A stretch of 64,000 nt of DNA from Rebecca billardiae RCC1528 (GCA_965240325.2 OZ251229.1:2108001-2172000), one strand, 5' to 3'; counted from the stretch's first letter, positions 1-10,441 are shown. Notes: generated by a model not told the origin, from the sequence alone. Program-made: numbers and translations.

Positions 1-1011
1 TCACCGTCACGGCGGGGCCGACAGCGCGAGCGCGACGGTGCGAGATGCCGAAAGCGGTATGCGCCTAGTTAAAGGATCGCATGGTGACAATATCTCACCA
101 CCACTTGCCTGGCCAACACGTTTCAAGACAGATAACACAGTGTCCCACTGACCGTTGCCCGCGCCTGGCACTTGCGGCACTTGTGCTCCGCGGCAGGCGG
201 GCGGCAGCGTCGCGTGGGCGCGCACTGCCCCGAGACGTGCTGAACGTGCCTATGAGCGAGGCGCCTGACATGGAAGGACGCTGCGCGCTCTCTCGCGGCT
301 GCTCAGCTATACACTTTGCCTGCGCGGGCGCCTCCACGGCCGAGCGCGCGCCCCCAAGCACCTCCAGGGCTGCCGCGCAGGACACTTGGCTGCTGCGCCG
401 AGGCCAGCGCACAGTAAGGTGATCCGCCAACCTGCATCGCCCACGCTGGTCAGCGGCGTGGGCGCAGACTGCTCGGCGCGCCCGGCGATCGATCTGATCG
501 GGTCAGCTGCTCGCACACCTTTCGGGCAAGGCGCGCGACGCGCACGGGCTGGTCGTCTGCGGCAGGAGATGGTGCGCGCGAAGTGTGAGTGAGCGCGCCA
601 TGTTGCGCTGCGGCGCTCAGAACGTGCGCGCGCGTACTTGTCACAGCCACGCGCGAGAGAGGGCTCGGGGGCGGGGAGAAAGAGTGTGGCATGTGGCTCC
701 CCTCGCGAGCCATGAGCCACCACGCTCGTCAGCATCAAGTCAGACCTCTCGCGTGCGAGCATGCACAGGTGCGTTCGAACACACGCGTTCGCGCGAGCGC
801 GCAAGCGCGTGGCACCACAAGTTGGAGCGCGCGAGTCGCTGCACAGCGTAGCTGCTGCGTAGTGCATCCACGGTGCGCAGTACTGTACGCGGTCTCGTGT
901 GCCAGCGCCGTTCCAGGGCGGGGCCGGCATGGCGCTTGGCGGCGAACGGAGCCAGCAGCCCCGCGGCGGCACAGCCCCGGGAGCGCTCGCGCCAGTGGCG
1001 CCACCGAGAAA

Positions 1012-1104
1012 ATGGTCTCCAGCAGAGACGGTCTTTGGCGGCTGGCGCCCAGAGTTCGTCTCTGGGCCGGGCTCCCCAGAGACGGTCTCCAGCAGAGACC
1101 GTCT
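1012..1104. repeat. Perfect hairpin with a second partial copy
   Basis: Bases 1080-1089 (AGACGGTCTC) are perfectly complementary to 1095-1104, with a 5-nt CAGCA loop. The core GGTCTCCAGCAGAGAC also occurs about 70 bp upstream, near 1015-1030. It is a small tandem pair of palindromes 170-200 bp before a gene start. The role is unknown; a structured RNA, a dimeric protein-binding site or a repeat remnant are all possible. Confidence 0.6.
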
Positions 1105-1213
1105 GTAAATACGTAGGGGGGTCTTTGTGCAGTGTTGGTTAAAAGATATCCATCATACAGTTTAGCGCCGCGATCCCCCACGACGCGCGGCCACGAAATC
1201 GCATGCTACCAGT

Positions 1214-1259
1214 ACAGTTTACTAAGAATAAGAGACGCACACAGCTCAGGCAGGCGAGA
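1214..1259 (+). repeat. Dispersed 46-bp repeat, copy 1
   Basis: The sequence begins ACAGTTTACTAAGAATAAGA and ends GCAGGCGAGA. Nearly identical copies lie at 6261-6306 and 54187-54232, all in the same orientation. This copy ends 17 bp before the start codon of the phospholipase-like gene, so it would be in its 5' leader or core promoter. No coding frame is conserved around the copies. Confidence 0.75.
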
Positions 1260-1276
1260 AGGAGCCCGCGCGAATC

Positions 1277-2693
1277 ATGGCGGCAGCACGCTCTCGACGC
1301 ACGGGAATGCGCTTGACACCATGGCTGACGTGGCGCGGTTGGATGTCCGCAGCGATCCTGTGGCACACGTGCGTGGCATGGCAACTTACAGACGACCGAT
1401 GGCCAGACGACGGTCGTTTCGCCCTGAATGCGTCGCAAGTCGCCGCCGTGATGTGCATCGGCGACTCGTGGATGACCGGGTTCAACGTGGCGGGGTACGG
1501 CTTGGACAGCCTAGCCAAGGTCAAGAAGGCGAACAGCGACTACCGCGGTGGGTCATGGGGCTGCGGCAACGGCATCGTCACGCGGGACCAGACGACCGAG
1601 ACGCTCGGAACGCTCGTAAGACGATTCAACCCCAAGCTCGCGGGCCTGTCCAAAGGCGAGCACCCTTTCAACAATGCCAATCCTTGCGACGCCAGGCACA
1701 GGTGCGCCGAGCGCCGCGCTCGGGTAGGTGCGGCTCGGTCGCCGAGCAAGCGCACGGCTGACGCGCCCACCTGCCACCCCCGCCGAGCGCGGCGTTCTTG
1801 CGCAGGGCTGTGTGCGGGCTGAACGCCGCCGTCGATGGGGCGGCCCTCCTGCCGCGGCCAGACTGGGCCACAGCGGACCGGAATGGCACGCTGCTCGACC
1901 AGGCTCGGGACCTGCGCCGGTGGATCGACGAGGAGAGCCCCCACCTGCTGCACCAGTGGAAGGTACTCACCTTCATGCCGTCGTGGGGCGACCAGGTGCG
2001 TTCCCAAGCGCGCGCACCGCTGTGCTGCCGCGCACGCGCAGCAGCAGACCGCGTTGGCGCACCACCCCTCACTGGCGCTGTGTGCATGCCCCCCACGCGT
2101 GCTGCCGCCGTGCCGTGCATCACCGAGGGCAGTGGTGGACGGAGCGCGACATCGAGCGCATCCGCGCCGGGCTGCGCGAGCTCTTCAGCTATCTTCGCGA
2201 CGCGCTGCCCAAGACGTACGTCAACCTTGTCAGCGTGACAGAGCATCCGTCGTCTCTCGACCAGATGATGGCTGAGCAACCGTGGTGCCAGCTGCGCGTT
2301 TCACTCTGGAAGGCGACCAACTTTGTGCGGCACCACACGCGTTTCAACAAGGGGTTGGGTGCGGACGAGTACGCGCGGCAGATCAATCACGAGCTGCATG
2401 CGATCGCGCGAGAATTCGGCGACGGTGAGCGCTTCGTCATCCGCGTCCGCACGATGATGCTCGAGCTGACATTCCAGCGCCGGCTGATGGAGCCCACGAC
2501 GTGTTTCCACCCCAGCACGATACTAGTCGGGAGCCTCGCGCTCGGCCTCTTGCAGAACATGGTCTCGCAGGGGCCATCAATGCAGCTCACGAGGCTGCCG
2601 GTGTACGACGAGCCGCCAGATCGGCAGCTCGCTCTGCAGGTCGAGCGGTTCCGGAAGCACGTGCTCACCGCGCCAGATCTCGTCTTCAGGTGA
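1277..2693 (+). CDS. GDSL/SGNH phospholipase B1-like protein, probably catalytically altered
   Basis: Model: exons 1277-1701, 1806-1995 and 2133-2693 (391 aa), joined in frame with GTGCGC and GTGCGT donors. The N-terminus carries a hydrophobic stretch near residues 21-35, so a secreted or membrane route is likely. Block I reads CIGDSWMTGF, with the nucleophile Ser in place. It is followed by YRGGSWGCGNG, the counterpart of the YRGxSWSIGGDG signature of animal phospholipase B1. Exon 2 holds the NAAVDGA and WKVLTF segments. Two catalytic blocks are degenerate: the GGND block reads PSWGD, so the oxyanion-hole Asn is lost, and the DxxH block reads TTCFH, so the catalytic Asp is replaced by Thr. 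The family call is fairly firm. Whether it is still a lipase is doubtful; a lectin-like or scaffolding role is possible. Confidence 0.8.
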
Positions 2694-2995
2694 TCGACGT
2701 GATGACGCGCGCGTGCCGCGCGCCACAGCATGCGCGATTCCATCGTCCGCGTGTTATTAGTTTATTAAACTTCAGACGTCATTACCGCCAGTCTTTCACT
2801 CTCTTTGCGATCAGTCCATCCGATCATACGTCAGAGTCAGCAGTAGCATCCGACCGTCATCCCCGGCCGCTGCTCAGCTTGCAGCCGCACTCCTGAGGCG
2901 GCTCCTTCACAACGACCGGTAGCTTTCTACCTAGTCGTAATCGATGAGTCACTCGTGCGTCAGCAACATGAGCGGCATGGGTCCGCCTGCGCTGC
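2694..2995. other. Convergent intergenic spacer
   Basis: About 300 bp between the 3' ends of the phospholipase-like gene (+) and SF3A1 (-). It is lower in GC than the flanking exons, with TTATTAGTTTATTAAAC near 2754 as a plausible poly(A)-signal region. No gene is seen. Confidence 0.5.
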
Positions 2996-5358
2996 TCATC
3001 GCCCGCCGCGCACCTTCACCTTGAGCGTGAGCGACTCGCCGTCGGCCAGGTTGTACGTGGCGAGCGTGTCGCGGTCCTTGAACATGGGCAGCCCGGGGCC
3101 GGTGAGCTGCTGCTTGTTCGGAGGCATCCCCCCGAGGAGGCCCTTGAGCTTCTCCTTGAGCTCCTGCACGCTGTCGCGCACGTGTGCCTGCACGCTCAGC
3201 GTTTGACCCTCGAGCCCCCACTCGGGTTTGCTGCCGTCGACAGGCACCTGCGCGGGCGGCGGCGCTCACGCGCGGGCGGTTGGTTGCCGCGTGAGCGCGG
3301 CGCGCGCGGCGGCGCTCGCGCGCGGGCGCCCACGCACCTGCACCGTGAGCGAGATGGCGCGGTCATTGCCCTCCGCGCTCAGGAACGCATCGGCGGGCAC
3401 CAGAGCGCGGGCCGTGCGCGCCGCCGCGCCGCCCGCTTCGTCGCCGGTCCGCTGTCGCTTCGCGTCGGGCTGCTCGGCGTGCGGCGGCGCGCCTGCCATC
3501 GGCGGTGGCGGCGGCAGGCCGGGCTGCGGCCCCGCGCCAGTGTTGGTGGGCGGCGGCGGCGGCATCAAGCCCGGCTGAGGCGGAGGGCCGCCGCCCGGAG
3601 GCGCCGCTGGCCAACCAGCGCCGAGCACGGGCGGTGGCGGCGGCATGCCGCCCGGTGGAGCGGCGCCGGGCTGCGCGAACGATGGCGGGGGCGGCGGTGC
3701 GGTGGGTAGCCCACTAGGCGGCCCGCCTGCTCGGTCGAAGGCGGGCCCGATCACCGGTCCGGAAGGAGCCTTGCCTGCGCGGCAGCAGCGGCCGCGGCGC
3801 GCGCGGCGCGGGCGTGTCAGGTTCTCGAGCGCAGTCAGGCGAGCAAACTGGGTGGGTCGGCGCGGGCGGCGCGCGGGCGTCGCAGAGCGCGCACGCACCC
3901 GCGTTAGCGTCGCTGCCCTCGCCGCCCGCCCCCGGGCCCTGCGTCGCCTTGGAGAACGCCGCCGTCGCCGCGTGCATGATCGACTCGGAGTGCCCATCCC
4001 ACATCACGCGATCCTTGGCAGCGCGCTCGCGCTCGCGCCTCTCGCGCTCAGCGACCTCACCGATCGCGACCTCCTCCTCGCCGAAGATGTCGGTGCGGCG
4101 CTGCGCGAAGCGCGCGATGTTCGCGCCGATCTCGGTGCCACGCGCCACGTTCGAGTCCTTCTGCCGCTCCTCCGCCAGCTGCTTCTGCTCCTTCCACCGA
4201 GGGTCGAGCAGCGAGATACGCATGTGCTCGCCCAGCTGGTCGAGTGGCATCTCCTGTCCCGAGATCGGGTCGATGGCGGTCTGCAGCTTGGGCACGGCGG
4301 ACGGGCGCACCTCGGGCACGTAGTCCTTGCGGATGCGCATCGCCGGCTCAGGCGCGACCACCGGCACGCTCTCCTCCTCGCCCGCGCCGCGCTCCGCGTC
4401 CGGCTGTGCGCCCGCCGCGCCCTCGAGCGGCGCCGCCGCCGGCAGAGCGCTCTCATCGTCGTCATCGAACGTGATCGTCTCGACGATGACGAAGTCGTGC
4501 CAGTCGACCATGAGCTGCTGCATGCGCTCGGCGTCGGCCGCCGCCTCCTTCTCGCGCCGCTTGCGCTCCTCTCTCCGCATCCACTCCGCGTGCCGCTGCA
4601 TGCGCTCGTGCACGGCGGCCATGCTGCCCGCCGCGCCGTCCGCGCGCACGCGCTCGAGCACCTCCGCAGGAGGCACGAGGCAGCGCGAGTACGCGTCGAC
4701 CAGGGCGGTGAAGTAGCCGAAGAGGTGGTGCTGCGGCCGGAGGAAGTCGAACTGCGGGTTCCGCCCCTCGCGCTCCGTCAGCTGCGAGAGGAAGCGGCGG
4801 CCGTTACGCGCGATGAACTGCGCGGAGAGCATGATGATGTCCGCCTCGAGAGGGTCGATGCCCGCCGGCCGAGGCACGTGGTACACGTGCTCGGGCAGGG
4901 GCAGCGGCTCGACCTTCGGGCCGGCGGTGGCGGGTCTGACGGTCGAGGCCTTCGCCGCGACCGTGCCGTTCGCCCCTGCCGACGCCTCCGCCTGCTGCGG
5001 TGCAGGGCCGGCGTCCGGCGCCGCCGCCTGCGCGGAGAGGGCAGCGATCGTCTTGCGGTAGTGTGCGTGGAACGGGTCGGACGGCTTGAGGAAGTTGAAC
5101 TTTGCGTTGTTCTGGTTGTTGTTGAGGATCATCGCCTCAAACTCGGGGCCGTTACGCGCCACATACTGCGCTGTCTTGTCGATGATGGCTGCGCGCGCGT
5201 GCGCGCACGCGCGCGCAAGCGAGAGAGATCGTGGCACGTGAGCGCGGCGCGTGATGCACTCGGCGCAGCACGGCCGCCGGGCGCGCGCGCCGCGAGCGCG
5301 CACTTTTGATCTCAGGAGGAGGGAGCACCTCGTCGTCAGGCCCTGGCTCGGCGGCCAT
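2996..5358 (-). CDS. SF3A1: Splicing factor 3A subunit 1 (SF3a120 / PRP21)
   Basis: Model on the minus strand: exons 5358-5304, 5188-3899, 3774-3338 and 3247-2996 (677 aa). All three introns have GTGCG donors and CGCAG acceptors. SF3A1 is a U2 snRNP subunit that acts in branch-site recognition in the nucleus. Two SWAP/surp domains are visible: residues ~20-62 (IIDKTAQYVARNGPEFEA) and ~130-175 (FIARNGRRFL, then QFDFLRPQHHLF). A charged central region contains VMWDGHSES, then a proline-rich linker, a DAKRQRTGDE segment, and a C-terminal ubiquitin-like domain ending KVRGGR. The LTVQ/VPVDG exon junction restores the VQVP motif of human SF3A1. The gene is divergent from the asparaginase-like gene with 152 bp between start codons. 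Confidence 0.95.
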
Positions 5359-5510
5359 CGCTGCCGGCCCGCAAGAGGTGCCTTGTGCGGGTCAGCACGC
5401 GACTGCGCGACTCAGGGCCGCCATCGACGGCGGGCGCCTCAGTCGGCTGCGTCGCCGAACGATGGCGGCGCATCGCTGATGAACAAGACGTGCGGGGGGA
5501 GGGCTTGATC
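5359..5510. promoter_or_regulatory. Divergent promoter, SF3A1 / asparaginase-like
   Basis: Only 152 bp separate the two opposed start codons, so both promoters and both 5' leaders must lie here or overlap the coding exons. The spacer is GC-rich, without an obvious TATA box. It contains the near-palindromic GCCGAACGATGGCGGC. This is inferred from gene positions only. Confidence 0.55.
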
Positions 5511-6053
5511 ATGGCGGAGGGCGCGCCCACGAGCCGGATCATAGTGATCACCTGTGGCGGAACGATCGACAAAGACTACCCGCGCGCGACTAGCGGCTAC
5601 GCCTTCGAGTTTGGCGACGAGCCGGCGGTCGCGCGCGTCCTCCAGCGCGCACAGCCCCTCTGCGTCCACGTCGAGGTCGTGTGCCCCATGCAGAAGGATA
5701 GCACGGAGATGACCAGCGACGATCGCGAGACTCTCCGCGCGCTCCTCACTGAGGCTGCACAGGGGTCGCGAGCCATCATCACGCACGGCACGGACACGAT
5801 GATCGAGACCGCGCGCTTCCTGCATGCGCCGGCCGCGCAGCGCGGGCAGACTGTCGTCCTCACGGGCGCAATGCGGCCGGAGCGCTTCACCGAGTCGGAC
5901 GCGCACTTCAACCTGGGGGTCGCCATTGGCGCCGTCCAGCTGCTGCCGGCAGGGGCATACGTGTGCATGAACGGCGTCCCGCGCCCGGCGCTTGGCGTGC
6001 GGCGATGCGAGGCGGATGGGCGGTTCGAAGCTGCGGAGCGTGTCGACGGTTGA
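5511..6053 (+). CDS. Short L-asparaginase N-terminal domain protein
   Basis: Single exon, 180 aa, starting MAEGAPTSR. It matches the N-terminal catalytic domain of type I/II L-asparaginases: IVITCGGTIDK (first Thr motif), THGTDTMIETA (Thr-Asp dyad) and VVLTGAMRP. Classical asparaginases are ~330 aa with a second domain; this one stops after the first. Stand-alone short asparaginase-domain proteins are known in bacteria and protists and may act as amidohydrolases. The chosen ATG is the first in frame; upstream in-frame codons are only GTG/TTG. It is head-to-head with SF3A1. A copy of the dispersed 46-bp repeat lies about 210 bp after the stop. Substrate cannot be told from sequence. Confidence 0.85.
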   Translation: MAEGAPTSRIIVITCGGTIDKDYPRATSGYAFEFGDEPAVARVLQRAQPLCVHVEVVCPMQKDSTEMTSDDRETLRALLTEAAQGSRAIITHGTDTMIETARFLHAPAAQRGQTVVLTGAMRPERFTESDAHFNLGVAIGAVQLLPAGAYVCMNGVPRPALGVRRCEADGRFEAAERVDG

Positions 6054-6805
6054 GGCCCGCTCGGGAGCCGCGCGCCTGTGCATGTGCGCGGACAATGTGC
6101 GCTCACTGCGGTCTCTGGCGCTGGCGAAGCGGTCTTGCCGGCTGGCGCTCGCGCTCGGTGCGCTGGCCTGACACTGCAATCTGACGGCGCGCGGAGTGAC
6201 CGTCCCGCGGCAGCAGGCAGTGCATTGCAGCCTCGCAGCCACGCTCACCTAGATTCGGCTACAGTTTACTAAGAATAAGAGACGCACACAGCTCAGACAG
6301 GCGAGATGATTGGCTCGGTTCGGAGTGACTTGTGTGAGAAACCTGTCACATATGTATCCTGAACTCAGTCGGGCGATTCTTAGACTCCGCGGCGTCGCCG
6401 CGCAGGCGCCAGCCGTCAGCCGCCAAGTCGTTTGTTGACACGTCGCATAGACGCATCATGCTGATCATGGCGTGACAGTGGCTTGTTCATTGCTGTTGGT
6501 TGTTTGCCGTGGCGCGGCCGCGGGCGGGGGTGCGGGAGGGCGCCGGCCTGGGCAGGAAGCGCCGCCCGCCCCGGCCGCAGTCCGGGCGCCGCCTTCTTGC
6601 TTTTCTCACCGGACCGCCGCCCTAACTTTTGCTCGCGGACGAACCTCGCGACTGGCAGCGACGATTCCCCGCCGCCCTCAATTGCGGGTGGCACGCGTGG
6701 TTGCGCGCGGCGCCGGGCAGGCAGCCGTCTTGAGCGCGCCGTGTTCGGCTGGGCTGCGTGAGGGAGGCTCTCGATTGCACCGAGCTGCACTCACCTCGAG
6801 GCGCC
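6054..6805. other. Intergenic spacer upstream of PCCA
   Basis: It contains copy 2 of the dispersed 46-bp repeat. The rest is GC-rich with no recognisable gene. An unspliced upstream exon encoding a mitochondrial presequence for the carboxylase could lie at ~6480-6760, where an Arg/Ala/Gly-rich frame is open, but no splice junction can be proven by eye. Confidence 0.4.
6261..6306 (+). repeat. Dispersed 46-bp repeat, copy 2
   Basis: Differs from copy 1 by one base (CTCAGA for CTCAGG). It lies downstream of the asparaginase-like gene and ~500 bp upstream of PCCA, in the same orientation as copies 1 and 3. Confidence 0.75.
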
Positions 6806-9211
6806 ATGAGGCGCGTCATCAAGAAGATCCTCATCGCCAACCGCGGCGAGATCTCGTGCCGCGTCTCGCGCACGGCGCGGCGCATGGGCATCAAGACGGT
6901 GGCTGTCTTCTCAGAGGCGGATCGGCACGCGAAGCACGTGCAGATGGCTGACGAGGCGGTCTGCGTTGGCCCGACCCTTGCAGCGCACTCATATCTCAAC
7001 GTGCCCAACATCATGCAGGCCATCCGCGACACGGGCGCGGACGCGGTGCACCCTGGCTATGGCTTCCTCTCGGAGAACGCCTCGTTCGCGCAGGCGTGCG
7101 AGGAGGCGGGGATCGAGTTCATCGGCCCCGGCCCGCACGCGATCAACTCGATGGGCGACAAGATCGAGTCCAAGCTGATCGCGCGCGAGGCCGGCGTGCA
7201 CACCATCCCCGGCTTTGCGGGCATCCTCGACACGAAGGAGGAGATCCTCAAGGTTGCCAACGAGATCGGCTACCCGGTGATGATCAAGGCGTCGGCGGGC
7301 GGCGGCGGCAAGGGGATGCGCATCGCGTACAACGACCAGGAGGCCGAGGAGGGCTACCGCCTCTCGCGCGAGGAGGCCCTCTCCTCCTTCGGCGACGACC
7401 GCCTCTTTGTGGAGAAGTTCATCGAGCAGCCGCGCCACATCGAGATCCAGCTCGTCGGCGACAAGCTCGGTAACTACATCTACCTGCCCGAGCGCGAGTG
7501 CTCGATCCAGCGGCGGAACCAGAAGGTGCTGGAGGAGGCGCCGTCGCCATTCATCACGCCCGAGGTGCGCGCCAAGATGGGCGAGCAGGCCGTCGCGCTC
7601 GCGCGGCAGGTCGGCTACCACTCGGCGGGCACGGTCGAGTTCCTCGTCGACAAGCACCTGCAGCACTACTTTCTGGAGATGAACACGCGGCTGCAGGTGG
7701 AGCACCCGGTGACCGAGCTGGTGTCGGGGCTGGACCTGGTGGAGCAGATGATCCGGGTGGGCCAGGGCGAGCCGCTGAGCATCTCGCAGGACGAGGTGCG
7801 CATCAACGGCTGGGCGCTCGAGTCGCGCGTGTACGCAGAGGACCCGCTGCGCGGCTTCCTGCCGTCGACCGGCCGGCTCGAGCGATACGTCGAGCCGACG
7901 ACCGAGGCGGTGGCGGCGGCGGTGGCGACGGTGGACCCGGAGGCGGCGGAGGGCGCGACCGTGCGCGTCGACTCGGGCGTGAAGGAGTGGTCCGACATCA
8001 CCATGCACTACGACCCGATGATCTCCAAGCTCGTCACGCACGGCCGCGACCGGACGGCGGCGCTCAAGCTGATGAGCGCCGCCCTCGATCGGTACGTCAT
8101 CGACGGGCTCGCGCACAACATCAACTTCCTGCGCGAGATGATGGACCACCCGCGGTTCATCTCGGGCGACATCGACACCAAGCTGATCGAGGTCGAGTTC
8201 AAGGGCGGGTACAAGGGCTACCAGCTCGACTCTGCGCAGCAGCAGGATCTGCTCGCCGTCGCCGGCGCCGTGCAGTGGAAGCAGACGCTCGCGGCGCACG
8301 CGGGCCGGCCGAGCACGCCGACGCAGCTGCCGCTCGTGATGGAGCTGCTCGGCAACTCGCACGAGCTCACCGTGATGCCCGGCGCGAGCGCGCAGGAGGT
8401 GACGGTCGCCGGCCACGACGGCTGGCAGCGCGGGATCGACGTGCGCAGCTGGGGCCTCGGCGCGTCCTCGGTCTTCGAGGGCCTGATCAGCGGCGAGGGC
8501 CCGGTGCGCAACGTGGCGGTGCAGCTGATACAGCGCAAGCTGCTCGGCATGGTGCTGCAGCACTGCGGCACCAAGTACGAGCTGGCGGTGCACACGCCGA
8601 CGCAGGTGCGCGCGCGCGCGCTTGGGACGCGCGCGGGCCGCGCCACGCGCCTCGCCGCGCCGCCGCCGCGCACGCGCGCTCCCGTGTGCCGTGCGTGCCG
8701 ACAGCTCACTCCGAGGTGCGCGCCCGCGCTCCGCTGCGGCGCCGCGTGCCCCCCACCCGCCCGCCGCTCGGCAGGCGAGCCTGGCGCACCACATGCCGGA
8801 GCCTGCCGTGAGCAGCCTGGCCAACTGCATCGTGAGCCCGATGCCCGGCGTTCTCCTGTCGCTCGCGGTGAGCAAGGGCGATCAGGTCATCGCTGGCCAG
8901 GTGCGTGCTCGCACCGCGCGCTCGCGCGGAGCGCGCGAGCGGGCAAGACACTCTCGCGCTCGCCCTGGCTCGCGGCAGCGCCGCGCTCCGCTGCACCCAC
9001 ACCGCCTCACCGTACACGCGCGCATTCGACCGCCCTCCGCCCCACCCCGCCCATGCAGGAGGTCGCGGTCGTCGAGGCGATGAAGATGCAGAACATCCTG
9101 CGCGCGCCGTGCAACGCGGTCGTGCGCGACATCGTCAAGTCGGCCGGCGAGACCCTCGCGGTCGACGACGTCATCCTCGAGTTCGAGGAATCGGAAGCGG
9201 CTGCTGCGTGA
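6806..9211 (+). CDS. PCCA: Propionyl-CoA carboxylase alpha subunit (biotin carboxylase + BCCP)
   Basis: Model: exons 6806-8605, 8775-8900 and 9059-9211, all phase 0 (692 aa). The protein begins with the biotin carboxylase fold: ILIANRGEI, the Gly-rich ATP loop KASAGGGGKGMR, HIEIQLVGD, ERECSIQRRNQKVLEEAPS, and the catalytic MNTRLQVEHPVTE. The segment HNINFLREMMDHPRF then GDIDTKLI matches the PCCA class better than methylcrotonyl- or acetyl-CoA carboxylase. The C-terminal biotinyl domain has EAMKM, with the biotin-accepting Lys at about residue 651. It catalyses ATP-dependent carboxylation of propionyl-CoA to methylmalonyl-CoA, normally in mitochondria. The model has only MRRVIKK before the catalytic fold, so a transit peptide is missing or sits on an unseen upstream exon. 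Confidence 0.92.
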   Translation: MRRVIKKILIANRGEISCRVSRTARRMGIKTVAVFSEADRHAKHVQMADEAVCVGPTLAAHSYLNVPNIMQAIRDTGADAVHPGYGFLSENASFAQACEEAGIEFIGPGPHAINSMGDKIESKLIAREAGVHTIPGFAGILDTKEEILKVANEIGYPVMIKASAGGGGKGMRIAYNDQEAEEGYRLSREEALSSFGDDRLFVEKFIEQPRHIEIQLVGDKLGNYIYLPERECSIQRRNQKVLEEAPSPFITPEVRAKMGEQAVALARQVGYHSAGTVEFLVDKHLQHYFLEMNTRLQVEHPVTELVSGLDLVEQMIRVGQGEPLSISQDEVRINGWALESRVYAEDPLRGFLPSTGRLERYVEPTTEAVAAAVATVDPEAAEGATVRVDSGVKEWSDITMHYDPMISKLVTHGRDRTAALKLMSAALDRYVIDGLAHNINFLREMMDHPRFISGDIDTKLIEVEFKGGYKGYQLDSAQQQDLLAVAGAVQWKQTLAAHAGRPSTPTQLPLVMELLGNSHELTVMPGASAQEVTVAGHDGWQRGIDVRSWGLGASSVFEGLISGEGPVRNVAVQLIQRKLLGMVLQHCGTKYELAVHTPTQVRARALGTRAGRATRLAAPPPRTRAPVCRACRQLTPRCAPALRCGAACPPPARRSAGEPGAPHAGACREQPGQLHREPDARRSPVARGEQGRSGHRWPGACSHRALARSARAGKTLSRSPWLAAAPRSAAPTPPHRTRAHSTALRPTPPMQEVAVVEAMKMQNILRAPCNAVVRDIVKSAGETLAVDDVILEFEESEAAAA

Positions 9212-9703
9212 TCATGCACACATCTCTTCATTCAGTCCGCTACTCCCCGCCAGCCTGGCCGAGGCTGGCCGGCCTTGCGACGCGCTCACGGCGGATTCGG
9301 ACGCGGAGAAGCGCGCATTGCGTCGCTTGGGCGACTGCTGCCTACTGCCACAATAGTAAACTGTTGACGATTCATATTTTAGAGCTTCCCGCGTTGAGAT
9401 GATGGCGGTCTTACTGACCTACTCGATCTGGCTATCAACGCAGCGGGGTATCTTCAGTAAGACCTTCTACCCAGCCATTAAGGATCTCCGCCCCCGAGCT
9501 CATTAAGCCCGAATCTCGCGCGAGCGGGCGCCGTGTAGCTCTATGAGATTCGTCACCTTTGCCCTTTGACGCTTGACCCACGCAGAGGCACAGCTGTTGA
9601 AGAGTCCCGCGCTTCCCCTCCCTTTCCCAACCGAGGAGTTAGGGGCTGCCGGGACGAGGGCGGCTGCTCTCTTTCTCGGCGTCTTAAGGCGGGAGCGGGA
9701 GCG
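9212..9703. other. Intergenic spacer PCCA - A20/AN1 gene
   Basis: Nothing gene-like is seen. It contains AATAGTAAACTGTT near 9352, which matches in reverse complement the first ten bases of the dispersed 46-bp repeat, plus an AT-richer tract (CATATTTTAG) that may belong to the PCCA 3' end. Confidence 0.4.
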
Positions 9704-10441
9704 ATGAGCTCGAATGGCGAGCACGAGCGCGCAAACGTGTCACAGCAGGAGGCGTCAGACCCGGTGCTGTGCTCGAACGGCTGCGGGTTCTACGGGTGCG
9801 CGCCCGCGCGCGGCGTGGCGCGCGCCAGGCGTCAGTCAGTTTCGCTCACACGAGCCCGATGCGCGCCCGCGCGGATGTGCCGCTGGACGCGTGCGCAGCA
9901 ACCCGCTGACAGCGAACTTGTGCTCCAAGTGCTTCAAGGACATCCACGCAAACAAGGCCGCCGCGGCAGTCGTCGAGCCCCCTGCCTGTACGCGCACGCG
10001 CGCGCGCCCCTCATCCCGCCCCCGCCTCGGGTGCCGCCGGGCAGGCCCGTGACGCGCCTGCGCTGCGCGCGCCTGGGCTGACCCGACGTCCGCGCGCGCC
10101 CGTGCTGGTCCCGTGCGGCGTGATGCCCCCGCCGCGCAGGTGAGCCTTGTGCGCCTGTTGCGCCGGTGGAGGCGCCGGCGGTCGCCGCCGCGGAGCCGGC
10201 AGCATCGCCTGCGGCAGCGCCTACGCCTGAGCCGGCGATTCAGGCAAACACCTCGCGGTGCTGGACGTGCAACAAGAAGATCGGCTTGACCGGCTTCAAG
10301 TGCCGATGCGAATACTTCTACTGCACCAACCACCGGTACTCCGATCAGCACAACTGTCCCTTCGATTACAAAAAGCTCGGACGCGAGCAGGTCGCTAAGG
10401 CCAACCCGCTCGTGCAGGCAGCAAAGATCACCAAGATCTAG
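9704..10441 (+). CDS. A20/AN1 zinc-finger stress-associated protein (SAP/ZFAND5-like)
   Basis: Model: exons 9704-9795, 9899-9987 and 10140-10441 (160 aa, the usual length of the family). The N-terminal A20 finger is split by intron 1 and becomes C-x3-C-x11-C-x2-C once spliced (CSNGCGFYGNPLTANLCSKC). The C-terminal AN1 finger is C-x2-C-x10-C-x1-C-x4-C-x2-H-x5-H-x1-C, starting CWTCNKK and ending DQHNC. It is followed by the conserved FDYK and a basic tail. Between the fingers is an Ala/Pro linker. Family members bind ubiquitin through A20 and are linked to stress responses and proteasomal turnover. Intron 2 uses a GTACGC donor, one of only two non-GTGCG donors seen among the confident introns in this window. 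Confidence 0.92.

Larger units (their letters stand above)
1..1276. other. Gene-poor leading stretch
   Basis: I see no convincing gene here. Open frames are overlapping, compositionally driven, and lack family motifs. The stretch contains a perfect hairpin at 1080-1104 and one copy of a dispersed 46-bp repeat at 1214-1259, both listed separately. The last part probably holds the promoter and 5' leader of the phospholipase-like gene that starts at 1277. Confidence 0.5.

Noticed and set aside
3645-5309. 554-aa plus-strand frame across SF3A1
   Set aside because: Antisense of conserved SF3A1 exons; His/Arg/Leu-rich without motifs.
6989-8875. 628-aa open frame on the minus strand opposite PCCA
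   Set aside because: It is the antisense shadow of a clearly conserved carboxylase; composition is Arg/Leu/Ala/His from GC-rich codons and no family motif is present.
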